Shown one piece after another: positions 23,938-32,408 of a stretch of DNA of 64,000 bases (its first letter is position 1; every line of letters begins with the position of its first letter). This DNA is from JBEKYD01 sp052148435. Its GTDB lineage: Bacteria; Acidobacteriota; Terriglobia; Bryobacterales; Bryobacteraceae. The notes beneath the pieces are model-generated. The model saw only the letters and a list, made by a program, of their open reading frames with translations, did not search any database and had not been told where the DNA came from. The stretch spans positions 1-64,000 of the forward strand of contig JBKQIF010000126.1 of assembly GCA_052148435.1 (NCBI GenBank), written 5' to 3'. A program made the translations under genes and the position numbers.

Positions 23938-25001
23938 GGATTCTCATTACGGGGGTGTGCGGCTTCGTGGGAAGCACGCTCGCCGAATGCTTGCTCGAGC
24001 GGGTAGAAGGCCTGCGCGTGGCGGGCATGGACAACCTGATGCGTCCGGGGGCGGAAACGAACCGAATGCGGATCGAAAGGCTAGGCGTCGAATTCGTTCA
24101 CGGGGACCTGAGATCCGCGAGCGACATTGCCGGGCTGCCCGCCTGCGAATGGGTGATCGACGCCGCTGCCAATCCCAGCGTGCTGGCCGGCCTTTCCGGC
24201 GCCGGAAGCAGCCGCCGGCTTTTCGAACATAACCTGGCCGGATTCGGCAACGTACTGGAATACTGCAGGGAGCACAAGGCCGGGCTGTTACTGCTTAGCA
24301 GCAGCCGCGTCTACTCTATTGCCGCGCTCGCCGCCATGCCCCTGCGCGTGCGAGACCAAGCCTTCGCCGTCGACCCGGCCGCAGTGCTGCCCCGCGGGCT
24401 AACCGTGAACGGCATCGGAGTGGACTTCTCGACCGCCGCGCCGGTTTCTCTCTACGGAGCCACCAAGCTAGCCTCGGAAATCATGGCCCTCGAATATGGC
24501 GGGGCGTTCGATTTCCCGGTATGGATCACACGTTGCGGCGTGCTCGCCGGCGCAGGACAGTTCGGCACGCCGGCTCAGGGCATTTTCGCCTTTTGGGTGA
24601 ACGCGCATCTGCGGCGCCGGCCGATTCGCTACATCGGATTCAACGGCGCCGGCTACCAGGCTCGGGACGTTTTTCACCCTCGCGATCTGGCAGCCCTGAT
24701 GGTCGCTCAAATGCGCGCAGCCCGCTCCGATGGACAACGAATCTATACCGCCGGCGGCGGTCCCGCCAACACGATGTCGCTCGCGCAGCTCACCGCCTGG
24801 TGCGATGAACGCTTCGGGCGCCATGCTCCGGCCGCCGATCCGGAACCGCGCATGTATGACGTGCCGTGGATGGTGATGGACAACACGGGGGTTACCGCGG
24901 ATTTCGGCTGGCAAATCGAGATGTCTCTCCCCACCATTCTCGAAGGCATCGCGCAACACGCCCGCCACCATCCGGACTGGCTGGAAGTGAGCCGCGTATG
25001 A
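23934..25001 (+). CDS. extended-SDR NAD-dependent epimerase/dehydratase
   Basis: About 355 aa. It starts MRILITGVCGFVGSTLAE with the TGxxGxxG motif. It has WVIDAAANPSVLAG, LLLLSSSRVYS with the catalytic Ser/Thr region, and a complete YGATK. The substrate-binding C-terminal part includes FNGAGYQARDVFHPRDLA. It overlaps both neighbours by ATGA, so all three genes are translationally coupled. Length and motifs fit nucleotide-sugar epimerases; similarity to the preceding gene's class suggests successive steps on one nucleotide sugar, which is an inference. Confidence 0.85.
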   Translation: MRILITGVCGFVGSTLAECLLERVEGLRVAGMDNLMRPGAETNRMRIERLGVEFVHGDLRSASDIAGLPACEWVIDAAANPSVLAGLSGAGSSRRLFEHNLAGFGNVLEYCREHKAGLLLLSSSRVYSIAALAAMPLRVRDQAFAVDPAAVLPRGLTVNGIGVDFSTAAPVSLYGATKLASEIMALEYGGAFDFPVWITRCGVLAGAGQFGTPAQGIFAFWVNAHLRRRPIRYIGFNGAGYQARDVFHPRDLAALMVAQMRAARSDGQRIYTAGGGPANTMSLAQLTAWCDERFGRHAPAADPEPRMYDVPWMVMDNTGVTADFGWQIEMSLPTILEGIAQHARHHPDWLEVSRV

Positions 25002-25765
25002 GATCGCCGCCGCCCTTCCCCCGCGAGCCGCTCCGCTCGATCTCCGTGGTGATTCCGGCCCGCAACGAAGAAGGCTGTATCGCCGCCACCGTTGAGCACC
25101 TCCATCTCGAACTGCGCCTGCAGCAAATTCCCCACGAAATCGTGGTCGTGGACGATGGCAGCACGGACTCCACCTGGGGCATGCTCCAGGAGATCCATAC
25201 CCGCATCCCGGAATGCAAGCCGGTCCAAAACCTCGACGACCACGGCTTCGGGCGCGCCATTACGTACGGATTCAATCACATAACCGGGGACGCCGTGGTG
25301 GTGATGATGGCCGATGAATCCGACGACTGCCGCGATGTCGTCCGCTACTGGCAGATCCTGGGCCAAGGCTGGGATGCCGTTTTCGGCTCGCGCTTTCTGC
25401 GCGGCGGAGGGGTGATCGACTATCCGCCCTACAAACTTCTGCTCAACCGCATTTCAAACCTGTTCCTGCGCCTGCTGTTCGGTGTTCAACTGAACGACTT
25501 CACCAACGCCTTCAAGGCTTACCGGCGAACCGTGATCGAGGGCTGCCGTCCGTTCCTCTCGCCGCACTTCAACCTCACGGTGGAACTACCACTGAAGACG
25601 ATCGTGCGGGGATACTCCTGGACGGTGATTCCAATCACCTGGCGTAACCGGCGCGTCGGCGAATCGAAACTCAAAATCAAGGAGATGGGCAGCCGGTACC
25701 TTTTCATCGCCCTCTATTGCTGGCTGGAAAAGTACTTCAGCCGCGGCGATTACCGCGCGAAGTGA
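24998..25765 (+). CDS. family 2 glycosyltransferase
   Basis: About 255 aa, cytosolic GT-A fold. SISVVIPARNEEGCIAATVE, EIVVVDDGSTDSTWGML and VVVMMADESDDCRDV (DxD-like acidic motif) mark a dolichol-phosphate-mannose-synthase-like GT2. The C-terminal VIPITWRNRRVGESKLKI block is typical of polyprenyl-phosphate glycosyltransferases lacking the extra TM domain. The ATG at 24998 overlaps the previous stop as ATGA. With the nearby GT39-like enzyme it could supply a polyprenyl-phosphate sugar donor. Confidence 0.9.
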   Translation: MRSPPPFPREPLRSISVVIPARNEEGCIAATVEHLHLELRLQQIPHEIVVVDDGSTDSTWGMLQEIHTRIPECKPVQNLDDHGFGRAITYGFNHITGDAVVVMMADESDDCRDVVRYWQILGQGWDAVFGSRFLRGGGVIDYPPYKLLLNRISNLFLRLLFGVQLNDFTNAFKAYRRTVIEGCRPFLSPHFNLTVELPLKTIVRGYSWTVIPITWRNRRVGESKLKIKEMGSRYLFIALYCWLEKYFSRGDYRAK

Positions 25766-25803
25766 TGCTGCTAGCGTTGCCGGGAAAGGACGCCCAAAGA
25801 ACC

Positions 25804-25947
25804 ATGCGACCTTGCCCGGACGGACCTGAGTTGCCACGAATCCATGGCGCACGCTTTGCCGGGAAGACCGACCACCGGAACCAGGTCTGGAGGGTGCTGG
25901 TGTCGTACTTCGGCCAGTCGGTCCCCAGCGACGTCGGCGCCGCTTGA
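25804..25947 (+). pseudogene. probable N-terminal remnant of a methyltransferase
   Basis: The frame reads ARFAGKTDHRNQVWRVLVSY and stops soon after SDVGAA. This resembles the region just before motif I in class I methyltransferases found in glycan clusters (aromatic-rich helix, then a strand leading to LDLGCG), but motif I itself is absent. It lies 38 bp after the GT2 gene in the same direction. The rest of 25948-26110 shows no coding sense. The family call rests on one short match. Confidence 0.35.
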
Positions 25948-26117
25948 GCCGATATTTGCAAAGCAGTTCTTGGTTATCGGACAAAAAGCGCGGCGAACTT
26001 CTGGTTCGGGCCAAAAGAGGGGCGAACGGTGACAAGCACTGCCTGATCGGCGTTGGGCCAGGGTACGGAAGCGTCCATTTCCCGCCCCCTGGCTCAGCGC
26101 GCTTCGGCCGTGTCAAT

Positions 26118-26146
26118 TTGACAATGCCCTCGTCTCCCGCTAACCT
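26118..26146 (+). promoter_or_regulatory. sigma70-type promoter of the rplM operon
   Basis: TTGACA (26118-26123), 17-bp spacer, TAACCT (26141-26146). Transcription would start near 26153, about 30 nt before the rplM start. The -35 box is the right half of a palindrome TGTCAA-T-TTGACA (26111-26123), which could also bind a regulator. Predicted by consensus and position. Confidence 0.65.
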
Positions 26147-26184
26147 AAAAGTTTGCAACTGGCTTTAGGTGGAGACGTGTGTCA

Positions 26185-26616
26185 ATGAGTACCGAGTTCC
26201 CTTCCAAGAACGCTATCGTCCGCAAGTGGCATGTGATCGACGCCCAAGGCGTGATATTGGGCAAGCTGGCCACCAAGGCGGCTATGCTGCTGATGGGCAA
26301 GACCAAGCCAAGCTACACGCCGTTCCTGGACACCGGCGATCATGTGATCGTCATCAACGCGGAAAAAGTCCGGCTGACGGGCCGGAAAGAAGAAAACAAG
26401 GTCTATCGCCATTTCACCGGCTATCCGGGCGGATTGGTGGAAAAGAGCTTTAAGCGGGTGCGCGCCGAAAGGCCCATCCGGATTGTGGAAGACGCCATTC
26501 AGGGCATGCTTCCCAAGACCAAGCTCGGTAAACAGATGTACCGGAAGCTTCAGGTGTACGCCGGCGACCGGCACCCTCACGCAGCGCAGCAGCCGGTCGC
26601 GCTGGCGATGAAATAA
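26185..26616 (+). CDS. rplM: 50S ribosomal protein L13
   Basis: About 143 aa. Family blocks are WHVIDAQGVILGKLATKAA, YTPFLDTGDHVIVINAEKV, VYRHFTGYPGG and VEDAIQGMLPKTKLGKQM. L13 is an early-assembly 23S rRNA-binding protein. The ATG at 26185 is 10 nt from GGTGGAG; a GTG two codons upstream is in frame but less well placed. rpsI follows after 16 nt in the nearly universal rplM-rpsI pair. Confidence 0.97.
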   Translation: MSTEFPSKNAIVRKWHVIDAQGVILGKLATKAAMLLMGKTKPSYTPFLDTGDHVIVINAEKVRLTGRKEENKVYRHFTGYPGGLVEKSFKRVRAERPIRIVEDAIQGMLPKTKLGKQMYRKLQVYAGDRHPHAAQQPVALAMK

Positions 26617-26632
26617 CGGAAGGTAAGGCTTA

Positions 26633-27031
26633 GTGGCAGCGACATTGGTGCAGTATTTGGGTACGGGCCGCCGCAAAAGGTCGGTGGCGAGAGTGTTTCT
26701 GCGTCCCGGGAAGGGCGACATTACGGTCAATCATCGCGCGTTCGACGAGTATTTCGTCACCGAGAGCACGCGCGCGGTGGTGCGGCAGCCGCTGGCGGCG
26801 ACCGAAACGATCGATAAATTCGACATCCTGATCCTCGCCGATGGCGGTGGGGTTGCCGGCCAGGCGGGTGCTGCCCGTCTGGGGGTTTCCCGGGCGTTAG
26901 TGGAGTTCAACGCGGAGCTGCGGGCGAAACTCAAGAAGCTGGGTTATCTGACTCGCGATCCGCGCGCTCACGAGCGCAAGAAGTACGGCCAAAAGGGCGC
27001 TCGCAAGCGTTTCCAGTTCTCCAAGCGTTAG
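26633..27031 (+). CDS. rpsI: 30S ribosomal protein S9
   Basis: About 132 aa starting at a GTG (26633). GTGRRKRSVARVFLRPGKGDITVN, GQAGAARLGVSRAL and the basic C-terminus KKYGQKGARKRFQFSKR are diagnostic; the terminal KR residues reach the P-site tRNA. It is cotranscribed with rplM. A 123-bp gap separates it from rpsB in the same orientation. Confidence 0.97.
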   Translation: MAATLVQYLGTGRRKRSVARVFLRPGKGDITVNHRAFDEYFVTESTRAVVRQPLAATETIDKFDILILADGGGVAGQAGAARLGVSRALVEFNAELRAKLKKLGYLTRDPRAHERKKYGQKGARKRFQFSKR

Positions 27032-27154
27032 TTTCCCGCTTTCGGTTTTGCCACTGTCCGCGCAAATCTCGCTTTGGACCGCGGGGGCGGGGGCAAAACG
27101 CCGTCGAGAGCCTATGGAGGGGTATTTCCCTCAACAAATCTACTAGGAGGTAGT

Positions 27155-28072
27155 TTGCCCGCAATATCGATGAAGGAATTGCTCGAAGCAGGCGTTCACT
27201 TCGGGCACCAGACCAAGCGCTGGAATCCGAAGATGAAGGAGTACATCTTCGGCGAACGTAACGGCATTTATATTATCGACCTGCAGAAGACCCTGAAGAT
27301 GTTCAAGGACGCCGCCCGCTATGTGGGCGAGATGGCGGCCCAAGGCAAGAACGTCCTGTTTGTGGGCACCAAACGGCAAGCTCAGGAAGCCATCGCCGAA
27401 GAGGCGCTGCGCTGCCAGATGTACTACGTGAACCAACGCTGGCTGGGCGGTCTGCTAACCAATATGGCCACCGTGCAGAAGTCGATCAAGCGACTGAAGG
27501 AACTGGAGGCCATGTCGTCGGTGGAAGGCGGTTACGCCGGCCGGCCCAAAAAGGAAGTCATCCGCCTGGAACGCGAGCGCAAACACCTCGATCAGAACCT
27601 GGCCGGCATCAAAGACATGCCCGGGTTGCCGGATCTGGTGTTCATCATCGATTCCAACAAAGAAGCCATCGCCGTCAAGGAAGCTCGCCGTCTGGGTATT
27701 CCCGTGGTGGCCATCGTCGATACCAATTGCGATCCGGATGAAGTGGATTGGGTCATTCCGGGTAACGATGACGCCCTGCGCGCCATCCGCCTGTTCGCCA
27801 GCAAGATCGCCGACGCGGTGATTGAAGGGCGGTTGCTGGCCACGGCGCAGGATTTCACGGCCGACAAGATCGTGCAGGACGAAACCGTGGCCGAGGAGGG
27901 CATGCTGGCTGCCACCGAATACCTGGATCCCAAGTACGCGGAAAAAATCATGGCCGAGAGCCTGAGCCTGGAAGACGATACCACGTCCCAGTCGCAGCGC
28001 AAGGGCCCCGCGTCGGAAACCGCCGTGGAAGCGGCCCCCGAGCCGGCCGTGGCGACCGAGACCGGACACTAA
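27155..28072 (+). CDS. rpsB: 30S ribosomal protein S2
   Basis: About 305 aa, beginning MPAISMKELLEAGVHFGHQT from a TTG at 27155. AGGAGG at 27145-27150 fits this TTG (4-nt gap) far better than the internal ATG at 27170 (19-nt gap). Core blocks are MKEYIFGERNGIYIIDLQKT, QRWLGGLLTN and VVAIVDTNCDPDEVDWVIPGNDDA. The C-terminal tail after about residue 250 is Ala/Glu/Pro-rich and longer than in E. coli. Gene order rpsB-tsf-pyrH-frr is the usual one. Confidence 0.96.
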   Translation: MPAISMKELLEAGVHFGHQTKRWNPKMKEYIFGERNGIYIIDLQKTLKMFKDAARYVGEMAAQGKNVLFVGTKRQAQEAIAEEALRCQMYYVNQRWLGGLLTNMATVQKSIKRLKELEAMSSVEGGYAGRPKKEVIRLERERKHLDQNLAGIKDMPGLPDLVFIIDSNKEAIAVKEARRLGIPVVAIVDTNCDPDEVDWVIPGNDDALRAIRLFASKIADAVIEGRLLATAQDFTADKIVQDETVAEEGMLAATEYLDPKYAEKIMAESLSLEDDTTSQSQRKGPASETAVEAAPEPAVATETGH

Positions 28073-28094
28073 CAGGTTCACCCGAGGCCGGCCC

Positions 28095-28186
28095 AGGTGG
28101 GAGAGACGATCGTTTTTTGTCGTCTGTCAATCAGTTGGCCTGTTGAGCACCCGACAGACCACAAGAAACGATGGTCTGTCCCACCT
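28095..28186. repeat. full two-hairpin palindromic repeat between rpsB and tsf
   Basis: Two 34-nt arms (28095-28128 and 28153-28186) are inverted copies of each other with four mismatches, around a 24-nt centre. Each arm is itself a hairpin: left GAGAGACGA/TCGTCTGTC, right GACAGACCA/TGGTCTGTC. The same architecture recurs at 31147-31235 and as a half at 6681-6714. It lies inside the rpsB-tsf transcription unit, ending 34 nt before the tsf start, so it should be transcribed. It could be a REP-like or MITE-like element. Confidence 0.9.
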
Positions 28187-28219
28187 ATGGATCACCTAAG
28201 AAGGACTGAAAGCATCGTT

Positions 28220-28852
28220 ATGGCGGAAATCACCGCAACACTAGTCAAGCAATTGCGCGAACGCACTGGCGCCGGCATGATGGAATGCAAGAAAGCGCTC
28301 ACGGCCACCAGCGGCGATATGGGCGAAGCGGAGACCTGGCTGCGCAAGCAGGGCATCGCTTCGGCCGTCAAGAAATCCAGCCGCGCGACTCGCCAGGGCC
28401 TGATCGGAACCTACATCCATGCCGGCGGCCAACTGGGGGTCATGGTGGAGATCGACTGCGAATCGGATTTCGTGGCACGCACGTCCGACTTCCAGGAACT
28501 GGTGCACGACATTGCCATGCACGTGGCGGCCACCGACCCGCGTTTCATCCGCAGGGAAGACGTGACTGCCGACGTGATGGAGAAGGAACGCGACATTCAG
28601 CGCGCCCGCGCCCTGAATGAAGGCAAGCCCCCCGCCGTGGCGGAGAGGATGATCGAGGGCCGCATGAACAAGTTTTACGAGGAGGTCTGCCTGTTGGAGC
28701 AGCCCTTCGTAAAAGAACCGACGCTTTCGGTCGGCCAGTTGGTCAAGACCAAGATCGCCAAACTGGGCGAAAACATCACAGTGGCCCGCTTCGTCCGTTT
28801 CAAGGTTGGCGAAACCGCGGTCGAAACGAGCGAGCAGCAAGCGGCCAGCTAA
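28220..28852 (+). CDS. tsf: translation elongation factor Ts
   Basis: About 210 aa, the nucleotide-exchange factor for EF-Tu. It has the N-terminal UBA-like domain (LVKQLRERTGAGMMECKKAL) and the TDFV-region equivalent (VEIDCESDFVARTSDFQEL), which inserts against the EF-Tu nucleotide pocket. It is the short type with a single core subdomain rather than the ~283-aa E. coli form. The ATG at 28220 follows the palindromic repeat. The stop TAA abuts the pyrH ATG directly. Confidence 0.96.
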   Translation: MAEITATLVKQLRERTGAGMMECKKALTATSGDMGEAETWLRKQGIASAVKKSSRATRQGLIGTYIHAGGQLGVMVEIDCESDFVARTSDFQELVHDIAMHVAATDPRFIRREDVTADVMEKERDIQRARALNEGKPPAVAERMIEGRMNKFYEEVCLLEQPFVKEPTLSVGQLVKTKIAKLGENITVARFVRFKVGETAVETSEQQAAS

Positions 28853-29560
28853 ATGCCCGCTTTCAAGCGCATCCTGCTGAAACTGAGCGGCGAGGCCCTG
28901 GCCGGCGGGGCGAACTTCGGCATCGATGCCGAACGTGTGCACGCGCTGGCCGCGGAAGTGGCCGAAGTGGCGGGCACGGGCATCCAGATCGGCCTGGTGG
29001 TAGGCGGTGGAAATATTTTTCGCGGTGTCTCCGCCGCCGCGCTGCACATGGACCGCGTAACCGCCGATCACATGGGTATGCTGGCGACCGCGATCAACTC
29101 GTTGGCCCTATCCGACGCCCTGGAGCATGCCGGGATTCCCACCCGCGTGATGAGCGCTATCCAAATGCACCAGGTCGCCGAGCCCTACATCCGGCGCCGC
29201 GCCATCCGCCATCTCGAGAAGGGCCGCATCGTGATCTTCGCCGGCGGCACATCCAACCCCTATTTCTCCACCGATACCGCCGCTACTCTGCGGGCGCTCG
29301 AAATCAAGGCCGACATCATCGCCAAGGCTACCCGCGTGGATGGCGTGTACGATAAGGACCCGCTCAAGTTCGCCGACGCGGTCCGTTTCGACCGCATCAC
29401 CTACCTCGAAGTGCTGGCCAAAGGGCTGGGTGTGATGGACGCCACCTCGATCGCCATGTGCCGCGACAACAAACTCTCCATTATCGTCTTTAACCTCAAC
29501 GTGCGAGGCAATATAATGCGAATGTCGATGGGTGAGCCCGTCGGCACCGTGATTCAATGA
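28853..29560 (+). CDS. pyrH: UMP kinase
   Basis: Hexameric bacterial UMP kinase of the amino-acid-kinase fold, about 235 aa. Key segments are FKRILLKLSGEALAGG, GLVVGGGNIFRGVSA, HMGMLATAINSLAL and IIAKATRVDGVYDKDPLK. It catalyses UMP to UDP. The start codon immediately follows the tsf stop with no spacer, so translation is coupled. Standard rpsB-tsf-pyrH-frr context. Confidence 0.97.
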   Translation: MPAFKRILLKLSGEALAGGANFGIDAERVHALAAEVAEVAGTGIQIGLVVGGGNIFRGVSAAALHMDRVTADHMGMLATAINSLALSDALEHAGIPTRVMSAIQMHQVAEPYIRRRAIRHLEKGRIVIFAGGTSNPYFSTDTAATLRALEIKADIIAKATRVDGVYDKDPLKFADAVRFDRITYLEVLAKGLGVMDATSIAMCRDNKLSIIVFNLNVRGNIMRMSMGEPVGTVIQ

Positions 29561-29602
29561 AACCGGTAATTTCATCGACCGGGGTTTCGGAGCAACCGCC
29601 CT

Positions 29603-30205
29603 ATGAAAACTGAACAGCCGGCAACACCCAGCGCAGCGTTTAATTCGGTGAAAGAGGTCGAGGCGAGCCTTAAGACCCGCATGGAAAAAGCTCTTTCCGA
29701 TTTGCAGCACGACATGGCTTCGATCCGCACCGGCCGCGCCTCGCTGGGCATTCTGGACCACATTCGCGTAAATTACTACGGCACGCCCACGCCGCTCAAT
29801 CAAATCGCCAACCTGCACGTTCCCGAGCCATCCCTGATCACCTTGCAGCCATGGGATGTCTCTCAGATTGGCGCGATCGAAAAGGCCATCCGAGCGTCGG
29901 ACCTGGGGCTGAATCCGTCCAACGACGGCAAACTCATCCGCCTGCCTATCCCTCCGTTGACCGAGGAACGGCGCAAGGAACTGGTCAAGAAGCTCCACGC
30001 GGGCGCCGAGCACCACCGCGTCGCGACGCGCAACATCCGCCGCGATGGCAACGAAGCCGTCAAGAAACTGCTGAAGGATAAAAAGATCGCCGAGGACGAG
30101 GAAAAGAAAGCCCTCGACGAGATCCAGAAGACCACCGACGCCTTCATGCAGAAGATCGATCAGGCATCCAAGATCAAGGAAAAGGAAATTCTCGAGATCC
30201 GATGA
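29603..30205 (+). CDS. frr: ribosome recycling factor
   Basis: About 200 aa, slightly longer than the usual 185 because of an N-terminal extension of about 15 residues (MKTEQPATPSAAFNSV). The body has MEKALSDLQHDMASIRTGRAS, VNYYGTPTPLNQIANL, ITLQPWDVSQIGAIEKAI and the long C-terminal helix ending KIKEKEILEI. It splits post-termination ribosomes together with EF-G. It ends the rpsB-tsf-pyrH-frr block, with thrB 31 bp further on. Confidence 0.96.
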   Translation: MKTEQPATPSAAFNSVKEVEASLKTRMEKALSDLQHDMASIRTGRASLGILDHIRVNYYGTPTPLNQIANLHVPEPSLITLQPWDVSQIGAIEKAIRASDLGLNPSNDGKLIRLPIPPLTEERRKELVKKLHAGAEHHRVATRNIRRDGNEAVKKLLKDKKIAEDEEKKALDEIQKTTDAFMQKIDQASKIKEKEILEIR

Positions 30206-30236
30206 CCGCCGGGCGCTCGTTCGCTCGTCTGCGATT

Positions 30237-31142
30237 ATGACCTGGTATACCGTCCGGGTGCCGGCTTCGAGCGCTAATCTCGGTCCCGGCTTCGACGCCC
30301 TGGGCATGGCCTTGGGCGTGTACCTCACCTGCCGCTTCCGGCGCAGCACGGCGCTCGAAATCCGCGCCAGCGGCCGCGATGCGGCCTCGATTCCGGCCGG
30401 GCCGGACAACCTGATCTGGCAGACCGCGGTGGCGGTGGCGGAAAGCCTGGGCCTGCGGATGCCTCCCATCGAGCTCGAGATTTCGAACCAGATTCCGCTG
30501 GGGAAAGGGATGGGCTCGAGCGCCGCCGCTCTCACCGCGGGAGTGGTGGTGGCCGACTGCCTGCTGGATCTCGGCTGGAAACCGGCCCGCGTGCTGGACG
30601 AGGCCGCCCGCCTGGAAGGCCATCCCGACAATGTCGCCGCCTGTACCCTGGGCGGCATCGTAGCCAGCGCCATCGATTCCGGCGGCGTGGCCCGCGCCGT
30701 GCGCATCGAGATGGCGCAGCGTTTCGGCGTGGGGGTGGTGGTGCCGGACTTTGAACTGCCCACCGCCCAGGCTCGCGCCGTTTTGCCGGCCGTCTACAGC
30801 CGGGCGGACGCCGTCTTCAACGTGCAACGCGCTTCCCTGCTGATCGCCGCCCTGGCGGCTGGCGCCACCTGGGCTTTTCCCGCCACCCTCGAAGACCGCC
30901 TCCACCAGCCGTACCGCGTGCCCCTCGTACCTGGCCTCGACGAGATTGTCAGGCTGCGCGCCCCCGGCCTGCTGGGCTGCACTCTGAGCGGCGCCGGCCC
31001 CTCGATCCTGGTCTTCTTCGAACGCGGCCACGAATCGGTCTGCGACCTGGTGCGCCAGATCTTCCGCCTCCACGGCCACGACTCGGATATTCTGCTGGCC
31101 GGCATCGCCGAGCAGGGCTTCGAGATCCGCCAGGAAGCGTAA
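30237..31142 (+). CDS. thrB: homoserine kinase
   Basis: GHMP-family kinase of threonine synthesis, about 301 aa, converting homoserine to O-phosphohomoserine. VRVPASSANLGPGFDALGMAL is the family N-terminus. PLGKGMGSSAAALTAG is the ATP-binding GHMP loop, and LEGHPDNVAACTLGG is the conserved homoserine-kinase block. The C-terminal GCTLSGAGPSILVFF is the glycine-rich motif 3. It follows frr in the same direction and may be read from the same transcript. A two-hairpin repeat starts 5 nt after its stop. Confidence 0.95.
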   Translation: MTWYTVRVPASSANLGPGFDALGMALGVYLTCRFRRSTALEIRASGRDAASIPAGPDNLIWQTAVAVAESLGLRMPPIELEISNQIPLGKGMGSSAAALTAGVVVADCLLDLGWKPARVLDEAARLEGHPDNVAACTLGGIVASAIDSGGVARAVRIEMAQRFGVGVVVPDFELPTAQARAVLPAVYSRADAVFNVQRASLLIAALAAGATWAFPATLEDRLHQPYRVPLVPGLDEIVRLRAPGLLGCTLSGAGPSILVFFERGHESVCDLVRQIFRLHGHDSDILLAGIAEQGFEIRQEA

Positions 31143-31146
31143 GCAG

Positions 31147-31235
31147 GCGGGACAGACGATCGCCTTCCGTGGTCTGTCGTGCCTCGCCAGAGCACGACTG
31201 CTTGACAGACGACAAGAGGCGATCGTCTGTCCCAC
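31147..31235. repeat. full two-hairpin palindromic repeat after thrB
   Basis: Left hairpin GACAGACGA/TGGTCTGTC (31151-31178, one mismatch), right hairpin GACAGACGA/TCGTCTGTC (31204-31231, perfect) and a small central stem TCGTGC/GCACGA between them, giving a cloverleaf-like fold. The element directly follows the thrB stop and precedes a permease remnant. The eighth stem position is a G-C pair here but C-G in the right arm of the 28153 copy. Confidence 0.9.
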
Positions 31236-31255
31236 ATGGTGAGCCGTGCTCGGCC

Positions 31256-31432
31256 TTACTCCCACCGCAGCGCTTGGTTCGGATCCACGCGCGTGGCTCT
31301 GGTGGCCGGCAACAGGCTCGCCAGAATCGCGGCGGCCACCAGCACCACGATGGTTACGGCCAGACCGGCAGGTCCAAGCCGCCGATTCCGGGGATCTGGC
31401 CGGCCAGCCATCTTCCCAACAGCACCGAATGG
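31256..31432 (-). pseudogene. C-terminal remnant of a MacB/FtsX-type ABC permease
   Basis: The frame ends with a hydrophobic segment and LLPATRATRVDPNQALRWE, the typical last residues of MacB-type permeases (RRATRVDPxxALRxE). Upstream, another frame gives SVLLGRWLAGQIPGIGGLD, so a frameshift lies near 31372. Nothing of the remaining several hundred residues (MacB domain, other TM helices) is present. Acidobacterial genomes carry many such permeases; this is a decayed 3' end. Confidence 0.75.
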
Positions 31433-31536
31433 CGCGGGGATGAAGCCGGGGCAACGCTCAAACAAGTCTCTCAGCTCCCTGTAGTTGAAAACGACGCCTA
31501 AGAGTCTTTGAAGCAGGCGGGATTGTGGCCCATACG

Positions 31537-32226
31537 ATGTACGTTATTCGGACTTTGTCGGTTTTTATCGTTGCCGGCTGTGCTGCAACCGCAGAACGGC
31601 CAGAGATCGGGGTTTTTATGGGATACCCGGTCGCCGCACCCTTCGATGTCCAGAACCTACCTTATTTCAACAATTCCTTCGACTGCGGCCCCGATCATCC
31701 GGGACAGTTGTGCGGCACCTTCGAATCCGCAGGCCGCCGGCCAATGCTCGGCGTTTCGGTGTTTGTTCCCCTGACGGGCCGGATCGCATTTCGTATCTCT
31801 GCCCTCTATCAGCGCATCAGTTTGGGCACGGAATTCGTTACGCCCTATGCGCTTCCTGGAGCGGTTTCGACCTACACCATCGAAAGCGTGGCGAACCGTT
31901 GGGAGCTGCCGCTATCGGCAAGGTGGAGATTCACGAAACATTTCAACGCCGGTGTCGGTGGCACCGTGTCCACGTTGACGGGTGCGGAAACGCTGGACAC
32001 GGCGGTCTACCTAGCAGCCGGGGGCGGCTACGGGACAACCGTGTATCGATGGCCAGAGTTGAGCCGCCGCACGATTTTGGGCGGCACCGCAGGCGTCGAG
32101 TTTCCGTTCCGCACCCGGATCGGGATTGTCGCCCCGGAAGTTGAATACACCCGCTGGGCTTCCCGGCACTACGGCGTGGTATGGCCACTCAATAGGGTCA
32201 CAGCCGGGATCGCACTTCGTTTCTGA
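31537..32226 (+). CDS. secreted, probably outer-membrane beta-barrel protein
   Basis: About 229 aa. A Sec-type leader (MYVIRTLSVFIVAGCAATA) is followed by beta-rich sequence with alternating aromatic and polar residues (IAFRISALYQRISLG, ELPLSARWRFTKHFNAGVGG, GIVAPEVEYTRWASRHYG). The last residue is Phe in a final strand (VTAGIALRF), a common outer-membrane barrel ending. A GTG at 31525 is an alternative start. Two cysteines near residue 45-55 may form a loop disulphide. No specific family is recognised. Confidence 0.65.
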   Translation: MYVIRTLSVFIVAGCAATAERPEIGVFMGYPVAAPFDVQNLPYFNNSFDCGPDHPGQLCGTFESAGRRPMLGVSVFVPLTGRIAFRISALYQRISLGTEFVTPYALPGAVSTYTIESVANRWELPLSARWRFTKHFNAGVGGTVSTLTGAETLDTAVYLAAGGGYGTTVYRWPELSRRTILGGTAGVEFPFRTRIGIVAPEVEYTRWASRHYGVVWPLNRVTAGIALRF

Positions 32227-32408
32227 CCCGTTTGCCGCGACGGCTTTGCTTCCGATACCGGCCGATTCCGAGGCCTCTATGGTGTAATCGGCGATCGGCA
32301 ACCCTGCGACGGAGAACGGGCACTCCTTCCAGCGCGAAACCGGGGCACGCTTCGCGCCGACGCCTGGATGTTGTACGTGCGGAAAACAGGCGAAGATTGC
32401 GGCTGGAA

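Noticed and set aside
29108..30763. Minus-strand open frame of 551 codons
   Set aside because: Antisense to pyrH, frr and thrB, all clear genes.
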